64,000 bases of DNA from Reyranella sp. (GCF_017305915.1 NZ_JAFKJN010000005.1:124001-188000); one strand, 5' to 3'. Counted from the stretch's first letter, positions 17,169 through 27,355 are shown. Program-made: numbers and translations. Notes: generated by a model from the letters alone, not told the origin.

Positions 17169-18932
17169 TTGACGGCAACGAGTACGGCCGCTCTGGCTGA
17201 AGCGACGCAACCTGCCGCCGTACCGCGGCGGCTCGGCGCGCCCCTGTGGGTCGGCGCGCTGGTGATCGTGCTCGCCTTCCTGGTGCTCTATCCGCTGCTG
17301 ATGCTGTTGTTCGGCGCCTTGAGCGATTCGAACCCGGTGATCGACGGCTTCGGCAAGTTCCGGCCCTCGCTCGACCATTTCCTCAAGGTGCTGGGCAACG
17401 AGAACGTCCATCTCGCCTTCTTCAACGCGATCGCCGCCTGCGGCGGCGGCACCATCCTCGCGGTCGCGATCGGCCTGGCTTTTTCCTGGATCGTCGTGCG
17501 CACCAACACGCCGTTCAAGCGCTTCATCGCCGGCGCGAGCATGATCCCGCTGTTCGTGCCGCCGCTGGTCGCGGGCGTCGCGTGGAGCATCCTCGGCTCG
17601 CCCAAGACCGGCCTGCTCAACACCGCGTTCAAGTGGATCGGCATCGACTTCCGGGTCGACTTCTACTCGATGGCGGGCCTGATCCTGGTATTCGGCATCT
17701 ACTATGCGCCCTACGTCTACATGTTCACCTCGTCGGCGCTGCAGAACATGGACCCCAGCCTCGAGGAGGCCTCCGAGGTCTCCGGCGCCTCGGCCTTCAC
17801 TACGCTGTTCACCGTCACCTTCCCGCTGATCGCCCCGGCGATCCTGGCCGGCAGCCTGCTGAGCTTCGTGGTGATGCTCGGCATCTACGGCGTGCCGGCG
17901 GCGCTGGGTGCGCCGGCCAACATCAACGTGCTCACCACCTACATCTTCAAGCTCACCGCCTGGAGCCCGCCGCTCTACAACACGGCGGCGGCGGTCGCGA
18001 TCCTGCTGATGATCGTCACCGCGATCCTGGTGTGGGCGCAGCAGCGCGTGCTGATGGGCAAGAGCTTCGCCACCGTGGCCGGCAAGGCGTTCCGTCCGCG
18101 CAGCCTCAATCTCGGGCCATGGCGCTGGTTCACCTTCGGCCTGGCGCTCGCCTACCTGTTCGTCGTCGTCGTGCTGCCGACGCTGGCGCTGGTGATCGCA
18201 GCCTTCCGCAAGTTCCTGTTCATCAAGGACTTCGAGGCGCTGTTCGACATGCGCGCCTACGGCTGGTTCCATTTCGCGCAGGTGTTCGACAACCCGCTGA
18301 CCATGCTGTCGATCTACAACACGCTGAAGGTCGGCGTGATCACCGCCCTGATCGGCGGCGCGCTGGCCTTCGCCATCGGCTATACGGTGAACCGCACGCA
18401 GGTGCCCGGCCGCAAGGCGATCGACCTCCTGTCGACCATCCCGGTCGCGATCCCCGGCCTGGTCGTCGGCGTCGCCTATCTGTGGGCGTGGATCGGTCTG
18501 CCCGGCGGCCTCTACGGCACGATCTGGATCCTGGCGCTGGCCTTCGTGGCGCGCTTCATCCCCGACACGGTGAAGGCGCTGTCGACCTCGTTCATGCAGA
18601 TCCACAAGGAGCTCGAGGAGGCCTCATGGATCTGCGGCCGCGGGCTCCTGAGCACCATCACGTCGGTCGTGCTGCCGCTGGCGAGGCCCGGCGTCGTCGC
18701 CTCGATGACGTTGCTGTTCGTGCTGGCAATCCGCGAGCTCGGCTCGTCGCTGTTCCTCTACACCAGCGACACCACGGTGATGGCCGTGCTGCTGCTCGAT
18801 TATTACGAGGGCGGGAACATCGGGAAGACCGCCGCCTTCAGCCTGGTCCAGACGGCGATCCTCGCCGTGCTGCTGGGCCTCACCAACTGGCTCGCGCGCG
18901 GCGCCGCCCAGGGCAGCGCTCGCGTCGGCTGA
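17169..18932 (+). CDS. Fused two-domain ABC transporter permease (FbpB/ThiP type)
   Basis: Encodes 587 residues with two consecutive BPD_transp_1 domains (about residues 60-290 and 345-575), each with six predicted helices and an EAA loop (LEEASEVSGASAFTTLFTV; LEEASWICGRGLLSTITSV). Such fused permeases serve Fe(III), thiamine or phosphonate uptake. I place the start at TTG 17169 because GGGAGG lies 7 bases upstream; a GTG at 17163 would be only 1 base from it. The binding protein and ATPase genes follow on the same strand, making a complete importer. Confidence 0.93.
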   Translation: MTATSTAALAEATQPAAVPRRLGAPLWVGALVIVLAFLVLYPLLMLLFGALSDSNPVIDGFGKFRPSLDHFLKVLGNENVHLAFFNAIAACGGGTILAVAIGLAFSWIVVRTNTPFKRFIAGASMIPLFVPPLVAGVAWSILGSPKTGLLNTAFKWIGIDFRVDFYSMAGLILVFGIYYAPYVYMFTSSALQNMDPSLEEASEVSGASAFTTLFTVTFPLIAPAILAGSLLSFVVMLGIYGVPAALGAPANINVLTTYIFKLTAWSPPLYNTAAAVAILLMIVTAILVWAQQRVLMGKSFATVAGKAFRPRSLNLGPWRWFTFGLALAYLFVVVVLPTLALVIAAFRKFLFIKDFEALFDMRAYGWFHFAQVFDNPLTMLSIYNTLKVGVITALIGGALAFAIGYTVNRTQVPGRKAIDLLSTIPVAIPGLVVGVAYLWAWIGLPGGLYGTIWILALAFVARFIPDTVKALSTSFMQIHKELEEASWICGRGLLSTITSVVLPLARPGVVASMTLLFVLAIRELGSSLFLYTSDTTVMAVLLLDYYEGGNIGKTAAFSLVQTAILAVLLGLTNWLARGAAQGSARVG

Positions 18933-18948
18933 TTCACCGGAGGAAACC

Positions 18949-19974
18949 ATGAAGCGTAGAAGTGTACTGGCCGGCCTCGCCGGCGCCGCCGCGAGCTGGA
19001 CCCTGCCAGCCGCCGCCCAGGACGAGTTCGGCTCGAAGGACCTGGTCGCCGCCGCCGAGAAGGAAGGCTCGCTGACCTACTACACGGCCAACTTCGCCGA
19101 GGTCGAGCAGGAGGTCATCAAGGCCTTCAACAAGCGCTTCCCCAAGGTCAAGGTCGCGATGGTGCGTGCGCCGGGCGGCCAGATCATCCAGCGCATCAAG
19201 ACCGAGGCGGCGGCCGGCAAGCTCGCCGCCGACGTCGTCAACCATTCCGACCGCGGCCTGATGAAGGAGCTGGAGGACCTGTTCCAGGACTACACGCCGC
19301 CGAACGCCGCGGACTATCGCCCCGATGCCCTGGTCTCGCCCAAGTTCTGGCCCGGCGTCACGCTCGGCTGGTGCCTCGCCTACAACACCGAGCTGGTGAA
19401 GAACCCGCCCAAGACCTGGGCCGACCTCACCAAGGAGGAATACAAGGGCAAGAAGATCGGCCAGGTGGTCGGCCCGTCCGGCGGCACGACCTGGACCCGC
19501 ATCATGTTCGAGCGCCAGGTGCTGGGCGAGGACTACTGGAAGAAGCAGGCGGCCCTGCAGATCGCGCTCTATCCGTCCGGCGCGCCGCTCTCCGACGCGC
19601 TGGTGCGCGGCGAAGTCTCGATCGCGCCGCTGCTCTACAACATCATCTACACCAAGATCGTCGAGGGGGCGCCGGCCGAGGCGATCTTCGCGCCCGAGGG
19701 CGTGCCGATCATCCCCTACGCCGACGGCATTACCAAGACGTCGAAGAGCCCGAACGCGGCCAGGCTGTTCATGAACTGGCGGCTCAGCAAGGAGGGCCAG
19801 ACCTTCGCCATCAAGTCGCTGGGCAACATCACCTCGCTCAAGGAACCGCCGCTGTTCCCGAAGGGCTGGGACCCCAAGCTGATCAAGGTGTGGGTGCCAA
19901 AATTCGACGAGTTCGAGAAGCTGCGCGACGGCTGGCTCGAGGAGTGGAACAAGACCTACGGGTACCGCCAGTGA
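18949..19974 (+). CDS. Periplasmic Fe(III)/thiamine-type ABC substrate-binding protein
   Basis: Encodes 341 residues with an export signal (MKRRSVLAGLAGAAASWTLPAAAQ). The body belongs to the AfuA/FbpA-like SBP group: AAEKEGSLTYYTANFAEVEQ, the PADV-like region LAADVVNHSDRG, and SPNAARLFMNWRLSKEGQ. The FbpA di-tyrosine iron site is not obvious, so the ligand could be iron, a polyamine, thiamine or another small molecule. It sits 16 bases after the permease and overlaps the ATPase start (GTGA). An AGGAAACC ribosome site precedes the ATG. Confidence 0.92.
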   Translation: MKRRSVLAGLAGAAASWTLPAAAQDEFGSKDLVAAAEKEGSLTYYTANFAEVEQEVIKAFNKRFPKVKVAMVRAPGGQIIQRIKTEAAAGKLAADVVNHSDRGLMKELEDLFQDYTPPNAADYRPDALVSPKFWPGVTLGWCLAYNTELVKNPPKTWADLTKEEYKGKKIGQVVGPSGGTTWTRIMFERQVLGEDYWKKQAALQIALYPSGAPLSDALVRGEVSIAPLLYNIIYTKIVEGAPAEAIFAPEGVPIIPYADGITKTSKSPNAARLFMNWRLSKEGQTFAIKSLGNITSLKEPPLFPKGWDPKLIKVWVPKFDEFEKLRDGWLEEWNKTYGYRQ

Positions 19975-21077
19975 CCGCAGCGCTCGCCATCGAGCGGCTG
20001 GAGAAGCGTTTCGCGCCGGGCACGCGTCCGGCAGTCGACGGCGTGAGCTTCGACGTGCCGGCCGGCGAGATCGTGGTCCTGCTCGGGCCCTCCGGCTGCG
20101 GCAAGACCACGACCTTGCGCTGCGTTGCAGGCCTTGAGCATCCGACCGGCGGCCGCATCTCGATCGGCGATCGCGTGGTGTCGGAGCCCGGGCGCGGGCT
20201 GCTGGTCTCCCCGCGCGAGCGCGACATCGGCATGGTGTTCCAGTCCTACGCGGTCTGGCCGCACATGACGGTGCGCCAGAACGTGGCCTATCCGCTGAAG
20301 CACCGGCGCAACAGCGGCGGCGGCGACATCAACGCCAAGGTCAAGGACACGCTCGAGCTGGTTGGTCTCGGCGAGTATGCCGAGCGGCCGGTGGTGTCGC
20401 TGTCGGGCGGCCAGATGCAGCGCGTCGCGCTGGCCCGCAGCCTGGTCTATCGGCCGCAACTGCTGCTGCTCGACGAGCCGCTCTCCAACCTCGACGCCAA
20501 GCTGCGCATCCGCCTGCGCGACGAGCTGCGGCGCATCCTGAAGCAGACCGGCATGACCGGCCTGTACGTGACGCACGACCAGGCCGAGGCCGTGGTGCTG
20601 GGCGACCGCATCGGCGTGATGAAGGACGGCAAGCTGCTGCAGATGGCGCCGCCGGGCGAGATCTACAATCGGCCGGCCGATTCCTTCGTCGCCAACTTCA
20701 CCGGCGCCTCGAACGTGCTGACCGGCAAGGTGCTGGCGCGCTCGGGCGAGCGGGCGACCATCGATCTCGGGGTTGCCGGCAAGATCGAGGCGTGGACGCC
20801 GCAGCCGCTCAATGCCGGCGACAAGGCGCGCGTGGCCTTGCGCGCCGAGAACGTCCGGCTGGGCGAGCGCGGCCCCGCCAACGTCTTCTCTGGCAAGGTG
20901 ATCGAGCGGCGCTACCAGGGCATGCAGACGGTCTACGACGTCGAGATGGGCGGCCAGCGGCTCGAGGCGCTCGAGCTCGGCACCGCGGCGCGGCACGAGC
21001 AGAACGGCGAGGTCGCCATCACCCTGCCGCCCGATACCTGCTGGGCCTATCGCGACGAGGGCGTCGCCATCGATTAG
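19971..21077 (+). CDS. ABC transporter ATP-binding protein, FbpC/PotA type
   Basis: Encodes 368 residues. Walker [11 protein letters not shown]-loop [11 protein letters not shown], signature [15 protein letters not shown], Walker [13 protein letters not shown] and H-loop VTHDQAEA are complete; a C-terminal TOBE-type regulatory domain (about 285-365) follows. It starts at GTG, overlapping the binding-protein stop, and drives the two-domain permease upstream. Its 3' end overlaps that of the convergent aqpZ gene by 4 bases, leaving no room for a conventional terminator. Confidence 0.94.
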   Translation: MTAALAIERLEKRFAPGTRPAVDGVSFDVPAGEIVVLLGPSGCGKTTTLRCVAGLEHPTGGRISIGDRVVSEPGRGLLVSPRERDIGMVFQSYAVWPHMTVRQNVAYPLKHRRNSGGGDINAKVKDTLELVGLGEYAERPVVSLSGGQMQRVALARSLVYRPQLLLLDEPLSNLDAKLRIRLRDELRRILKQTGMTGLYVTHDQAEAVVLGDRIGVMKDGKLLQMAPPGEIYNRPADSFVANFTGASNVLTGKVLARSGERATIDLGVAGKIEAWTPQPLNAGDKARVALRAENVRLGERGPANVFSGKVIERRYQGMQTVYDVEMGGQRLEALELGTAARHEQNGEVAITLPPDTCWAYRDEGVAID

Positions 21078-21799
21078 GCTCGCTTGACGTCGCCCGAGAC
21101 CTCGACAACCGGCTCCTCGCCGCCGATCACGCGGTAGACCACGCCGGCGAAGGTGGCGCCGATCAGTGGCGCCAGCCAGAACAGCCAGAGCTGCTCCAAC
21201 GCCCAGCCGCCGGCGAAGATCGCCGGCCCGGTGCTGCGCGCCGGGTTCACCGAGGTGTTGGTCACCGGGATGCTGATCAGGTGGATCAGGGTGAGGCAAA
21301 GGCCGATCGCGATCGGCGCGAAGCCCTTGGGCGCGCTGCCGTGGGTCGAGCCCAGGATCACGAACAGGAAGCCGAAGGTCATGGCGACCTCGCAGACGAA
21401 GCCCGCCGCCAGCGCATAGCCGCCGGGCGAGTGCTCGCCGAAGCCGTTGCTGGCGAAGCCGGCATGGACGTCGAAGCCCGCCTTGCCGCTGGCGATGGCG
21501 TAGAGGACCGCCGCGCCCGCGATCGCCCCCAGCACCTGGGCCACGATGTAGGGCACCAGCTCGGCTGCCTTGAAGCGGCCGCCGGCCCACAAGCCGACCG
21601 ACACGGCCGGGTTGAGATGGCATCCGGAGACATGGCCGATGGCGTAGGCCATGGTCAGGACCGTCAGGCCGAACGCCAGCGAGACGCCAACGAAGCCGAT
21701 GCCGAGTTGGGGAAAGGCCGCGGCCAGCACTGCGGAGCCGCATCCGCCGAGAACCAACCACGCCGTCCCGATGAATTCGGCAGCAAGCTTGCGCACCAT
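21074..21799 (-). CDS. aqpZ: Aquaporin Z
   Basis: Encodes 241 residues with six transmembrane segments and both half-helix motifs, HLNPAVSVG and NTSVNPARS. Long stretches match the E. coli protein ([64 protein letters not shown]). It conducts water across the inner membrane during osmotic change. The aromatic/arginine filter arginine is the R of NPAR. It is a single gene convergent with the ABC operon; the PLP-enzyme gene lies 88 bases upstream on the same strand. Confidence 0.96.
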   Translation of the reverse strand: MVRKLAAEFIGTAWLVLGGCGSAVLAAAFPQLGIGFVGVSLAFGLTVLTMAYAIGHVSGCHLNPAVSVGLWAGGRFKAAELVPYIVAQVLGAIAGAAVLYAIASGKAGFDVHAGFASNGFGEHSPGGYALAAGFVCEVAMTFGFLFVILGSTHGSAPKGFAPIAIGLCLTLIHLISIPVTNTSVNPARSTGPAIFAGGWALEQLWLFWLAPLIGATFAGVVYRVIGGEEPVVEVSGDVKRA

Positions 21800-21887
21800 T
21801 GCACCGTCCTCCCGTAGGGTTCGCGAGCATTGTTCACCCTCTGCCTCAGCGGGAGCACCCTGCAGCGATGCATAGCTCGATGCCCGC

Positions 21888-23051
21888 CTAGGGTAGAGCC
21901 GCGCGCAGAGCCTCCACCAAGGGCGCGTCATGCTCGGGCAACAGCACCTGTGGATCGAGCGTGAGGATGCCGCGCGCGGCGTGGCGCTCCGACAGATGGA
22001 CCGGCGGGTCGCCGCGCTGCAGGCGGACGCTCGCCGCCAGCGCATCGGGCACGGCAATCTCCAGCACCGGCACGCGGCCGGTCTTCTCGGCCGGCACCAG
22101 CGTGACCGCGTGCCCATCGAGCGCCGAGGCGATCGCCCGCAGGCGCGCCTCGAGCGCAGCGTTGGTCGCCGCATCGTCGGCCGTCACGAAGCGGTCGAGC
22201 GCGGTCAGCAGGCCGACGATCTCCTCCTTGCCCGCCTTGAAGCCGCGGCCGATGCCGTGGTGGGGCACGCCGCGCAGGTTGGCGCGGTCGATCAGCTTCG
22301 GCGGCGTCCAGGTGTCGGGCGATACGTCCATGTCGAGCTGCTGCAGCAGCGCGGACGCGATCAGGTCGCGCCGGCCGGCGAGGATGCCGGAGGCCTGCGG
22401 CCCGCCCAGCGCCTTGCCACCCGAGAACGCCACCAGATCGGCGCCCATGGCGATGAAGCGGCGCAGATTCTCCTTGGGCGGCAACTGCGCCGCGGCATCG
22501 ACGATCAGCGGCACGCCGTGCGCGCCGCAGACGGCGACGGCGGTCGGCAGGTCGACGATGCTCGTGGCATTGACCGAGAAGCCCATGGCGACGACCGACG
22601 GCGACAGCGCCGCCTCGATCTCCCAGGCCTCCAGACCGCGCACGCCTGCGCCCGTGCCGCGGTCGTTGTGGCCGATATCGACCAGCCGCGCGCCCGACGC
22701 GGCCAGCGCATGGGCGTAGCCGGTGCGATGCGTGCGCGGCAGCAGGATGTCGGCCGCGACATGCGGCAGCGCCGCCATCCTGGCGACGTCCCAGCGCGCG
22801 ATCGCCGCCGCGGCCGCGAGCGTCAGCGCCGCCGCCGCGCCGGTCGTCACCAGGCCGGCCTCGGCGCCCGTCGCCTCGGCGATGCGCGCGCTGCCGGCAT
22901 CCTGCAACTCGCCGATATCGACCGAGCCACGCGAGGCTGCCGCCATCGCCTCGACGACTTCCGGCGCCATCACCGCCCCGCCCAGCCGCGTCAGCGCACC
23001 GGCTGCATTGATGCGCCGGCGCACGCCGAGCTTCTCATAAGGATCGTTCAT
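21888..23051 (-). CDS. SelA-like PLP-dependent enzyme (DgaE/L-seryl-tRNA selenium transferase family)
   Basis: Encodes 387 residues. The fold-type I core has [16 protein letters not shown], the aspartate of [12 protein letters not shown] and the PLP lysine in [19 protein letters not shown]-terminal [21 protein letters not shown] is typical of short SelA-like proteins that are not true selenocysteine synthases but act on small amino compounds, as in D-glucosaminate-6-phosphate ammonia-lyase. It is 176 bases downstream of the ring-opening amidohydrolase, separated by repeat E, and may process the product of that pathway. True SelA is longer and carries a tRNA-binding N-terminal domain that is absent here. 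Confidence 0.86.
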   Translation of the reverse strand: MNDPYEKLGVRRRINAAGALTRLGGAVMAPEVVEAMAAASRGSVDIGELQDAGSARIAEATGAEAGLVTTGAAAALTLAAAAAIARWDVARMAALPHVAADILLPRTHRTGYAHALAASGARLVDIGHNDRGTGAGVRGLEAWEIEAALSPSVVAMGFSVNATSIVDLPTAVAVCGAHGVPLIVDAAAQLPPKENLRRFIAMGADLVAFSGGKALGGPQASGILAGRRDLIASALLQQLDMDVSPDTWTPPKLIDRANLRGVPHHGIGRGFKAGKEEIVGLLTALDRFVTADDAATNAALEARLRAIASALDGHAVTLVPAEKTGRVPVLEIAVPDALAASVRLQRGDPPVHLSERHAARGILTLDPQVLLPEHDAPLVEALRAALP

Positions 23052-23083
23052 CGAGGCCGAGCTTAGCCTACTCGCTTCTGCGG

Positions 23084-23223
23084 TTCTTCCCTGCGCGAAG
23101 CGCGGGGAGGTGTCGCCGTCATACGGCGACGGAGGGGTCATGAGCCGCAGTATATTGCTCATGACCCCTCCGCCCGCGATTACGCGAGCACCTCCCCTTC
23201 GCGGAGTCCGCGAAGGGGAGGAA
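23084..23223. repeat. Nested palindromic intergenic element, copy E
   Basis: A 140-bp copy between the ring-opening amidohydrolase and SelA-like genes. Stems: CTTCCCTGCGC-GAA-GCGCGGGGAGG, TCGCCGT-CAT-ACGGCGA, GCCCGCG-ATTA-CGCGAGC (one mismatch) and CCTCCCCTTCGCGGA/TCCGCGAAGGGGAGG, the last nearly identical to copy D. The centre pairs GGAGGGGTCATGAGC with GCTCATGACCCCTCC. The right end is 4 bases from the amidohydrolase stop codon. Confidence 0.92.
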
Positions 23224-23227
23224 AGCC

Positions 23228-24289
23228 TTACACCTTCGCGATGATCGCCACGGGCCCACCACCAGCGGGTCCTTGGTGCTCGGCGCCGCCGGAGACGTAG
23301 AGCAGCGTGTCGCCGATCACGCCGGCCAGCACGCCGCCGACCAGGGCGCGGGCGTGGCGCGTCGAATGGATGTCGCTGTCGTCGAGCATGGTGTGGCGGC
23401 GGCCGCGGATCTCGCCCGAGGGCGCGGCCTCGGCCTTGGCCAGCACGGCGACGGTCTCGCCGCCCAGCGCCTCGAGCACGCGGCGCGCGGCAGCGGCATC
23501 GATAGCGTCCTTCATGACGTCGTGGCCGATCACCAGGTCGCCCGCCCAGCCGCTGGCATTGCCCAGCACCACGATCTCGTTGCGCAGCAGCTCGACACCG
23601 GCCGAGGTGCTGGCGACACTGGAATAGAGCGACCAGTCCTTGCAAATGGCGGACTCCGGCGCGCTCTTGATCTCGCCCAGCGCCAGCGCGACGCCGAGCG
23701 CCGAGGCGCCGCGCGACACGGCCATCGAGTAATAGGCGTCGTCGGTCGCGGTCTTCGCGCCGCACCTGGCGGCCTCCTCGATGCGCTCCTTGGTGAGCAG
23801 CGGGCATTTGATTTGGACGAAGTGCACGTCGGAGGCCGACATGATGCCGGCATCCGTCATTGCGGCGCGGACCGATTCGGCGGTTGCCTCGATCTGGGCG
23901 GCGCGGCCGATCTCCTCGGGCTTGAACTCGCGGGTCAGGCCGACACCGATCGCCAGGCGCGGGGCTGAGGCAGCGGCCGGTGCCGCCTCGCGGCAGAAGA
24001 CCAGAAGATGCGGCGACAGCCCGCCTTCGGTACCGCCGGACATCACGATGGCGACCCGCTTCTCGACGTCAGCCAATGGGACGCGGCAGCGCTCGGCCAG
24101 CAGCAGCTTCAGGGCGAGCGTCGCGTAACCGCGGGTAAAATCGTTGACGCAGCCGTTGCCCTCGGTCTTGCCGACGATCGCGACGATGGTTGTGGGATCG
24201 ACGTCGCCGCGATCGATCGCTGCCGCCAGCGATGCCGTATCCTGCGGGCCGGCGGTCGGCAGCCGCAGCACCCGGGCGCGGCGGGCCAT
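23228..24289 (-). CDS. Ring-opening amidohydrolase (cyanuric acid amidohydrolase/barbiturase family)
   Basis: Encodes 353 residues, the length of AtzD/TrzD and bacterial barbiturases. The three-fold repeat is visible with its paired Lys and Ser residues: K41 ([16 protein letters not shown]) with S84 (MSGGTEGG), K161 (VQIKCPLLT), K285 ([11 protein letters not shown]) and S333 ([16 protein letters not shown], near the metal site). The family hydrolyses cyanuric acid to biuret-type product or barbiturate to ureidomalonate. Which substrate applies is not decidable here. Its ATG overlaps the stop of the ABC permease, so it belongs to the transporter operon. Confidence 0.9.
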   Translation of the reverse strand: MARRARVLRLPTAGPQDTASLAAAIDRGDVDPTTIVAIVGKTEGNGCVNDFTRGYATLALKLLLAERCRVPLADVEKRVAIVMSGGTEGGLSPHLLVFCREAAPAAASAPRLAIGVGLTREFKPEEIGRAAQIEATAESVRAAMTDAGIMSASDVHFVQIKCPLLTKERIEEAARCGAKTATDDAYYSMAVSRGASALGVALALGEIKSAPESAICKDWSLYSSVASTSAGVELLRNEIVVLGNASGWAGDLVIGHDVMKDAIDAAAARRVLEALGGETVAVLAKAEAAPSGEIRGRRHTMLDDSDIHSTRHARALVGGVLAGVIGDTLLYVSGGAEHQGPAGGGPVAIIAKV

Positions 24290-25125
24290 CAGGCGGCCTT
24301 GCCGGCGTCGCTGCCGTGGCGCTCGCGGCGGCGGCGCACGATGATCGTCGAGACCAGCGCCAGGGCGATCACCAGGAAGCTCAGGCCCGTGGTCACCGTG
24401 CCCAGCGCGTAGAGCACCGGCGTGGTGACGTTAGTGGTCATGCCGTAGATCTCGAGCGGCAGGGTGTTGAAGGTGCCGGCCGTGTAGAGGCTGCGGGCGA
24501 ACTCGTCGTAGGAGAGCGTGAAGCCGAACAGGCCGACGCCGATCAGGCTGGGCAGCAGGATCGGCACGATGACGTGCTTCACGGTCTGCCAGGAGGTGGC
24601 GCCGAGATCGCGCGCGGCCTCCTCGTAGCGGCGGTCGAAGCGGTTGAACACGGCGAACATGATCAGCAGGCCGAACGGCAAGGTCCAGGTGAGGTGCGCG
24701 CCGAACGCCGAGCTGTACCAGGCGGTATCGACGCCCATCACCCGGAACAGCAGGCCGATGCCGAGGCTGATCAGGATCGACGGCACGATCAGGCTGGCGA
24801 TCGCGAGATAGAAGATCGCCGCCGAGCCGCGGAAGCGTTTGCGGAAGGCGAGCCCTGCCGAGAAGGAGACCAGCACGGTGACCACCATCGTCACCAGGCC
24901 GAGCACGATCGAGCGCTGAAAGGAGCCGGAGAAGTCGCCGACCATCTGCTTCTCGAACAGGTTGCCGAACCAGTGCAGCGACACGCCGCGCATCGGGAAG
25001 GTCAGGCCGCCCGACGGCCCCTGGAACGACAGGATGGTGATGGTGATCGTCGGCCCGTAGAGGAACAGCACGAACAGGGCGAAGAAGCCCGTCAGCAGCC
25101 AGAAGGCGGGACCGCGGCGGTGCAC
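24289..25125 (-). CDS. Polyamine-type ABC transporter permease, PotC-like
   Basis: Encodes 278 residues with six transmembrane segments and the EAA motif [22 protein letters not shown]. The N-terminal helix ends [16 protein letters not shown], as in PotC proteins. It is the second of two permeases, starting one base after the stop of the PotB-like gene, and its stop overlaps the start of the ring-opening amidohydrolase gene by one base. This coupling to a catabolic enzyme suggests that the imported ligand is the enzyme's substrate or precursor. Confidence 0.94.
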   Translation of the reverse strand: MHRRGPAFWLLTGFFALFVLFLYGPTITITILSFQGPSGGLTFPMRGVSLHWFGNLFEKQMVGDFSGSFQRSIVLGLVTMVVTVLVSFSAGLAFRKRFRGSAAIFYLAIASLIVPSILISLGIGLLFRVMGVDTAWYSSAFGAHLTWTLPFGLLIMFAVFNRFDRRYEEAARDLGATSWQTVKHVIVPILLPSLIGVGLFGFTLSYDEFARSLYTAGTFNTLPLEIYGMTTNVTTPVLYALGTVTTGLSFLVIALALVSTIIVRRRRERHGSDAGKAA

Positions 25126-25126
25126 G

Positions 25127-25981
25127 TCAGAGCTCCTTGCGGATGTCGACCAGCCGCATCATCACGCCGACCGTCAGCAGCACCAGCAGCAGCAGCACGA
25201 CGGCATTGGCGGCCGCGGCGGGATACTGCAGCAGCGACATGGCGTTCATCATCATCAAGCCGACCGACGCGGTCTGGCCGCCGCTCATCAGCCGCACGGT
25301 GACGAAGTCGCCCATCACGATGGTGACGACGAAGATCGAGCCGATGGCGATGCCGGGCTTGCACAGCGGCAGGATGACGTTCCACAGCGTCTGCCAACCC
25401 GAGGCGCCGGCGTCGCGCGCCGCCTCGAGCAGGCTGCGCTCGATGCGCATCATCGAGTTGAAGATGGGCACGACCATGAACAGCGTGTAGAGGTGGACGT
25501 AGGCCAGCACGACCGAGAAGTCGGAGAACAGCAGGAACTCGAGCGGCTCATGGATCAGGCCCATCTTCAGGAGCGCCGTGTTCATCAGGCCGTTGCGGCC
25601 GAGGAACGGGATCCACGAGATCATGCGGATGATGTTGGAGGTCCAGAACGGGATGGTGCAGACCAGGAACAGCACGGTCTGCCAGGTCGCCGACCGGACG
25701 TAGAACGCGAGGTAGTAGGCGATCGTGAATCCGATCGCCAGGGTCAGCGCCCAGGTGATCACCGTGAACTCGAGCGTCTGCAGATAGGTCTGCCAGGTGA
25801 CCGGCGAGAGCAGCAGCTCCTCGTAGTTCTGCAGCAGGAAGGCCGGGATGATCTGCGTCGTCGAGTAGTCGAAGAAGCTCACCACGACGATGGTGGCGAT
25901 CGGCACGACCAGGAACAGCAGGAACACCAGCGACAGCGGCGCGACCTGCAGATAGGTGACCCAGGCGTCGACTCGTCTCAT
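25127..25981 (-). CDS. Polyamine-type ABC transporter permease, PotB-like
   Basis: Encodes 284 residues from the ATG at 25981; an in-frame TTG at 26047 would translate through the hairpin at 25991-26015 and overlap the binding-protein gene, so I reject it. Six helices are predicted, beginning WVTYLQVAPLSLVFLLFLVV, with the EAA loop LLEAARDAGASGWQTLWNVI. It forms the channel with the PotC-like permease. Expression is probably lowered relative to the binding protein by the hairpin just upstream. Confidence 0.93.
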   Translation of the reverse strand: MRRVDAWVTYLQVAPLSLVFLLFLVVPIATIVVVSFFDYSTTQIIPAFLLQNYEELLLSPVTWQTYLQTLEFTVITWALTLAIGFTIAYYLAFYVRSATWQTVLFLVCTIPFWTSNIIRMISWIPFLGRNGLMNTALLKMGLIHEPLEFLLFSDFSVVLAYVHLYTLFMVVPIFNSMMRIERSLLEAARDAGASGWQTLWNVILPLCKPGIAIGSIFVVTIVMGDFVTVRLMSGGQTASVGLMMMNAMSLLQYPAAAANAVVLLLLVLLTVGVMMRLVDIRKEL

Positions 25982-25990
25982 TCGATAAAG

Positions 25991-26015
25991 CGAGGGCGCC
26001 CTGACGGCGCCCTCG
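25991..26015 (-). terminator. Intra-operon hairpin (attenuator) after the PotD-like gene
   Basis: A perfect 10-bp stem CGAGGGCGCC-CTGAC-GGCGCCCTCG between the binding-protein stop and the permease start. On the minus-strand transcript it is followed by CTTTATCG, a poor T-tract, so it is more likely a partial terminator or mRNA-stabilising 3' structure that raises binding-protein dosage above permease dosage. Confidence 0.7.
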
Positions 26016-26036
26016 TCTCTTCCACCGATGGAAGGA

Positions 26037-27332
26037 TCACGCGGCAATGAACTGATTCCATTTCTGGACCATGTAGCGGTCCTCGTCCATCACCGCGTTC
26101 CAGCAGGAGACGGCGCCCATGCGGTCGTAGAACGAGCCGCCGTCGCGCACCGTGCCCGCCTTCTCCATCAGCTTGCCCTGCGGGCTCATGATGTCCTTCT
26201 GGGCGGGCTTGCCCTCCATCCAGAAGCCCCATTCGTCAGCGCTCATGTTGGCCTTGGCCGTGTCGAGCACCGCCGAGTAGTAGCCCTGGCGGTTGAGGAA
26301 GGCGCCGACCCAGCCCGACATGTACCAGTTGATGTAGTCGTAGGCCGCATCGAGCTGGCTGCCGCTGAGGTGCTTGGCGAGCGCCAGACCGCCGCCCCAG
26401 GCGCGATAGCCTTCCTTGAGCGGCTGGTAGACGCACGGAATGCCCTTGGAGCGCACCGCCGCGACGGCGGGCGACCACATCGACTGGATCACCACCTCGC
26501 CCGAGGCCATCAGGTTGACCGACTCGTCGAAGGTCTTCCAGAAGGCGCGGAACTGGCCTTCCTTCTTGGTCTTGATCAGGAACTCGATCGTCTTGTCGAT
26601 CTCGGCCTTGGTCATGTTGCCCTTGTCGGCATACTTCATGATGCCGGCCGATTCGCAGATCATCGCCGCGTCCATGATGCCGATCGAGGGCACGTTCAGG
26701 ATCGAGGTCTTGCCCTTGAACTTCGGATCCAGGATGTCCTTCCACTGGGTGATCGGCCGGCCGACCAGGTCGGGGCGGATGCCGAGCGTGTCGGCGTTGT
26801 AGATCGTCGGGATCATGGTGAACCACTGGGTCGGCGCCTTGGCGAAGGTCGTCGACTCCTTGCCCTCGACGAAGCCGACGGTCGACGGCGCGGTGCCCTG
26901 GGCGATCACGCTGTCGGGCTTCAGCTTGCCGGTGGTGAAGATCGGCACGATCTTGTCGAAGTACTTGATCTTCTTGGTGTCCATCGCCTGCAGGGTCTTG
27001 GCCGGGAAGACCTTCTTGACCATCCAGTACTCGATGTCGCCGATGTCGAAGGAGTTGGGCTGCGTCACCACGCGCTGCACGACGGCGTCGGAATCGAGCG
27101 CCGTCATCTGCAGGGTGAAGCCGAGGTCAGCCTTGGCCTTCTCGGCGATCTCATTGAAGGCCGAGACGCCGGTGCCGCACTGGCGCAGCACGATGTTCTT
27201 GTTGTTCTGCGCCCAGATCATCGGAGCGCCAATCACGCCCGAGCCGACGGCGGCGCCCACGAAGCCCGCCGCCCCCTTCAGGACCTTGCGGCGTCCCCAT
27301 TCGCGTCCTTGGCCATTTGTCTTGCGAGCCAT
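26037..27332 (-). CDS. Polyamine-type ABC transporter substrate-binding protein, PotD-like
   Basis: Encodes 431 residues. A twin-arginine signal (GRRKVLKGAAGFVGAAVG) directs export, unusual for PotD itself but common in alphaproteobacterial relatives. The mature protein has the SBP family 1/8 pattern: SFDIGDIEYWMVKKVFP, WFTMIPTIYNADTLGIRPD, AAYDYINWYMSG. The ATG at 27332 follows the ribosome site GGAGAGGTGGAG. At 431 residues it is longer than PotD (about 350), so a non-polyamine ligand is likely; the linked ring-opening amidohydrolase suggests a cyclic amide or ureide (inference). Confidence 0.92.
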   Translation of the reverse strand: MARKTNGQGREWGRRKVLKGAAGFVGAAVGSGVIGAPMIWAQNNKNIVLRQCGTGVSAFNEIAEKAKADLGFTLQMTALDSDAVVQRVVTQPNSFDIGDIEYWMVKKVFPAKTLQAMDTKKIKYFDKIVPIFTTGKLKPDSVIAQGTAPSTVGFVEGKESTTFAKAPTQWFTMIPTIYNADTLGIRPDLVGRPITQWKDILDPKFKGKTSILNVPSIGIMDAAMICESAGIMKYADKGNMTKAEIDKTIEFLIKTKKEGQFRAFWKTFDESVNLMASGEVVIQSMWSPAVAAVRSKGIPCVYQPLKEGYRAWGGGLALAKHLSGSQLDAAYDYINWYMSGWVGAFLNRQGYYSAVLDTAKANMSADEWGFWMEGKPAQKDIMSPQGKLMEKAGTVRDGGSFYDRMGAVSCWNAVMDEDRYMVQKWNQFIAA

Positions 27333-27355
27333 CTCCACCTCTCCTTTTTTGACAG

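Noticed and set aside
25982..26047. Longer N-terminus for the PotB-like permease starting at TTG 26047
   Set aside because: It would be coded by the hairpin and overlap the binding-protein stop; similarity and the membrane anchor begin at the ATG at 25981.
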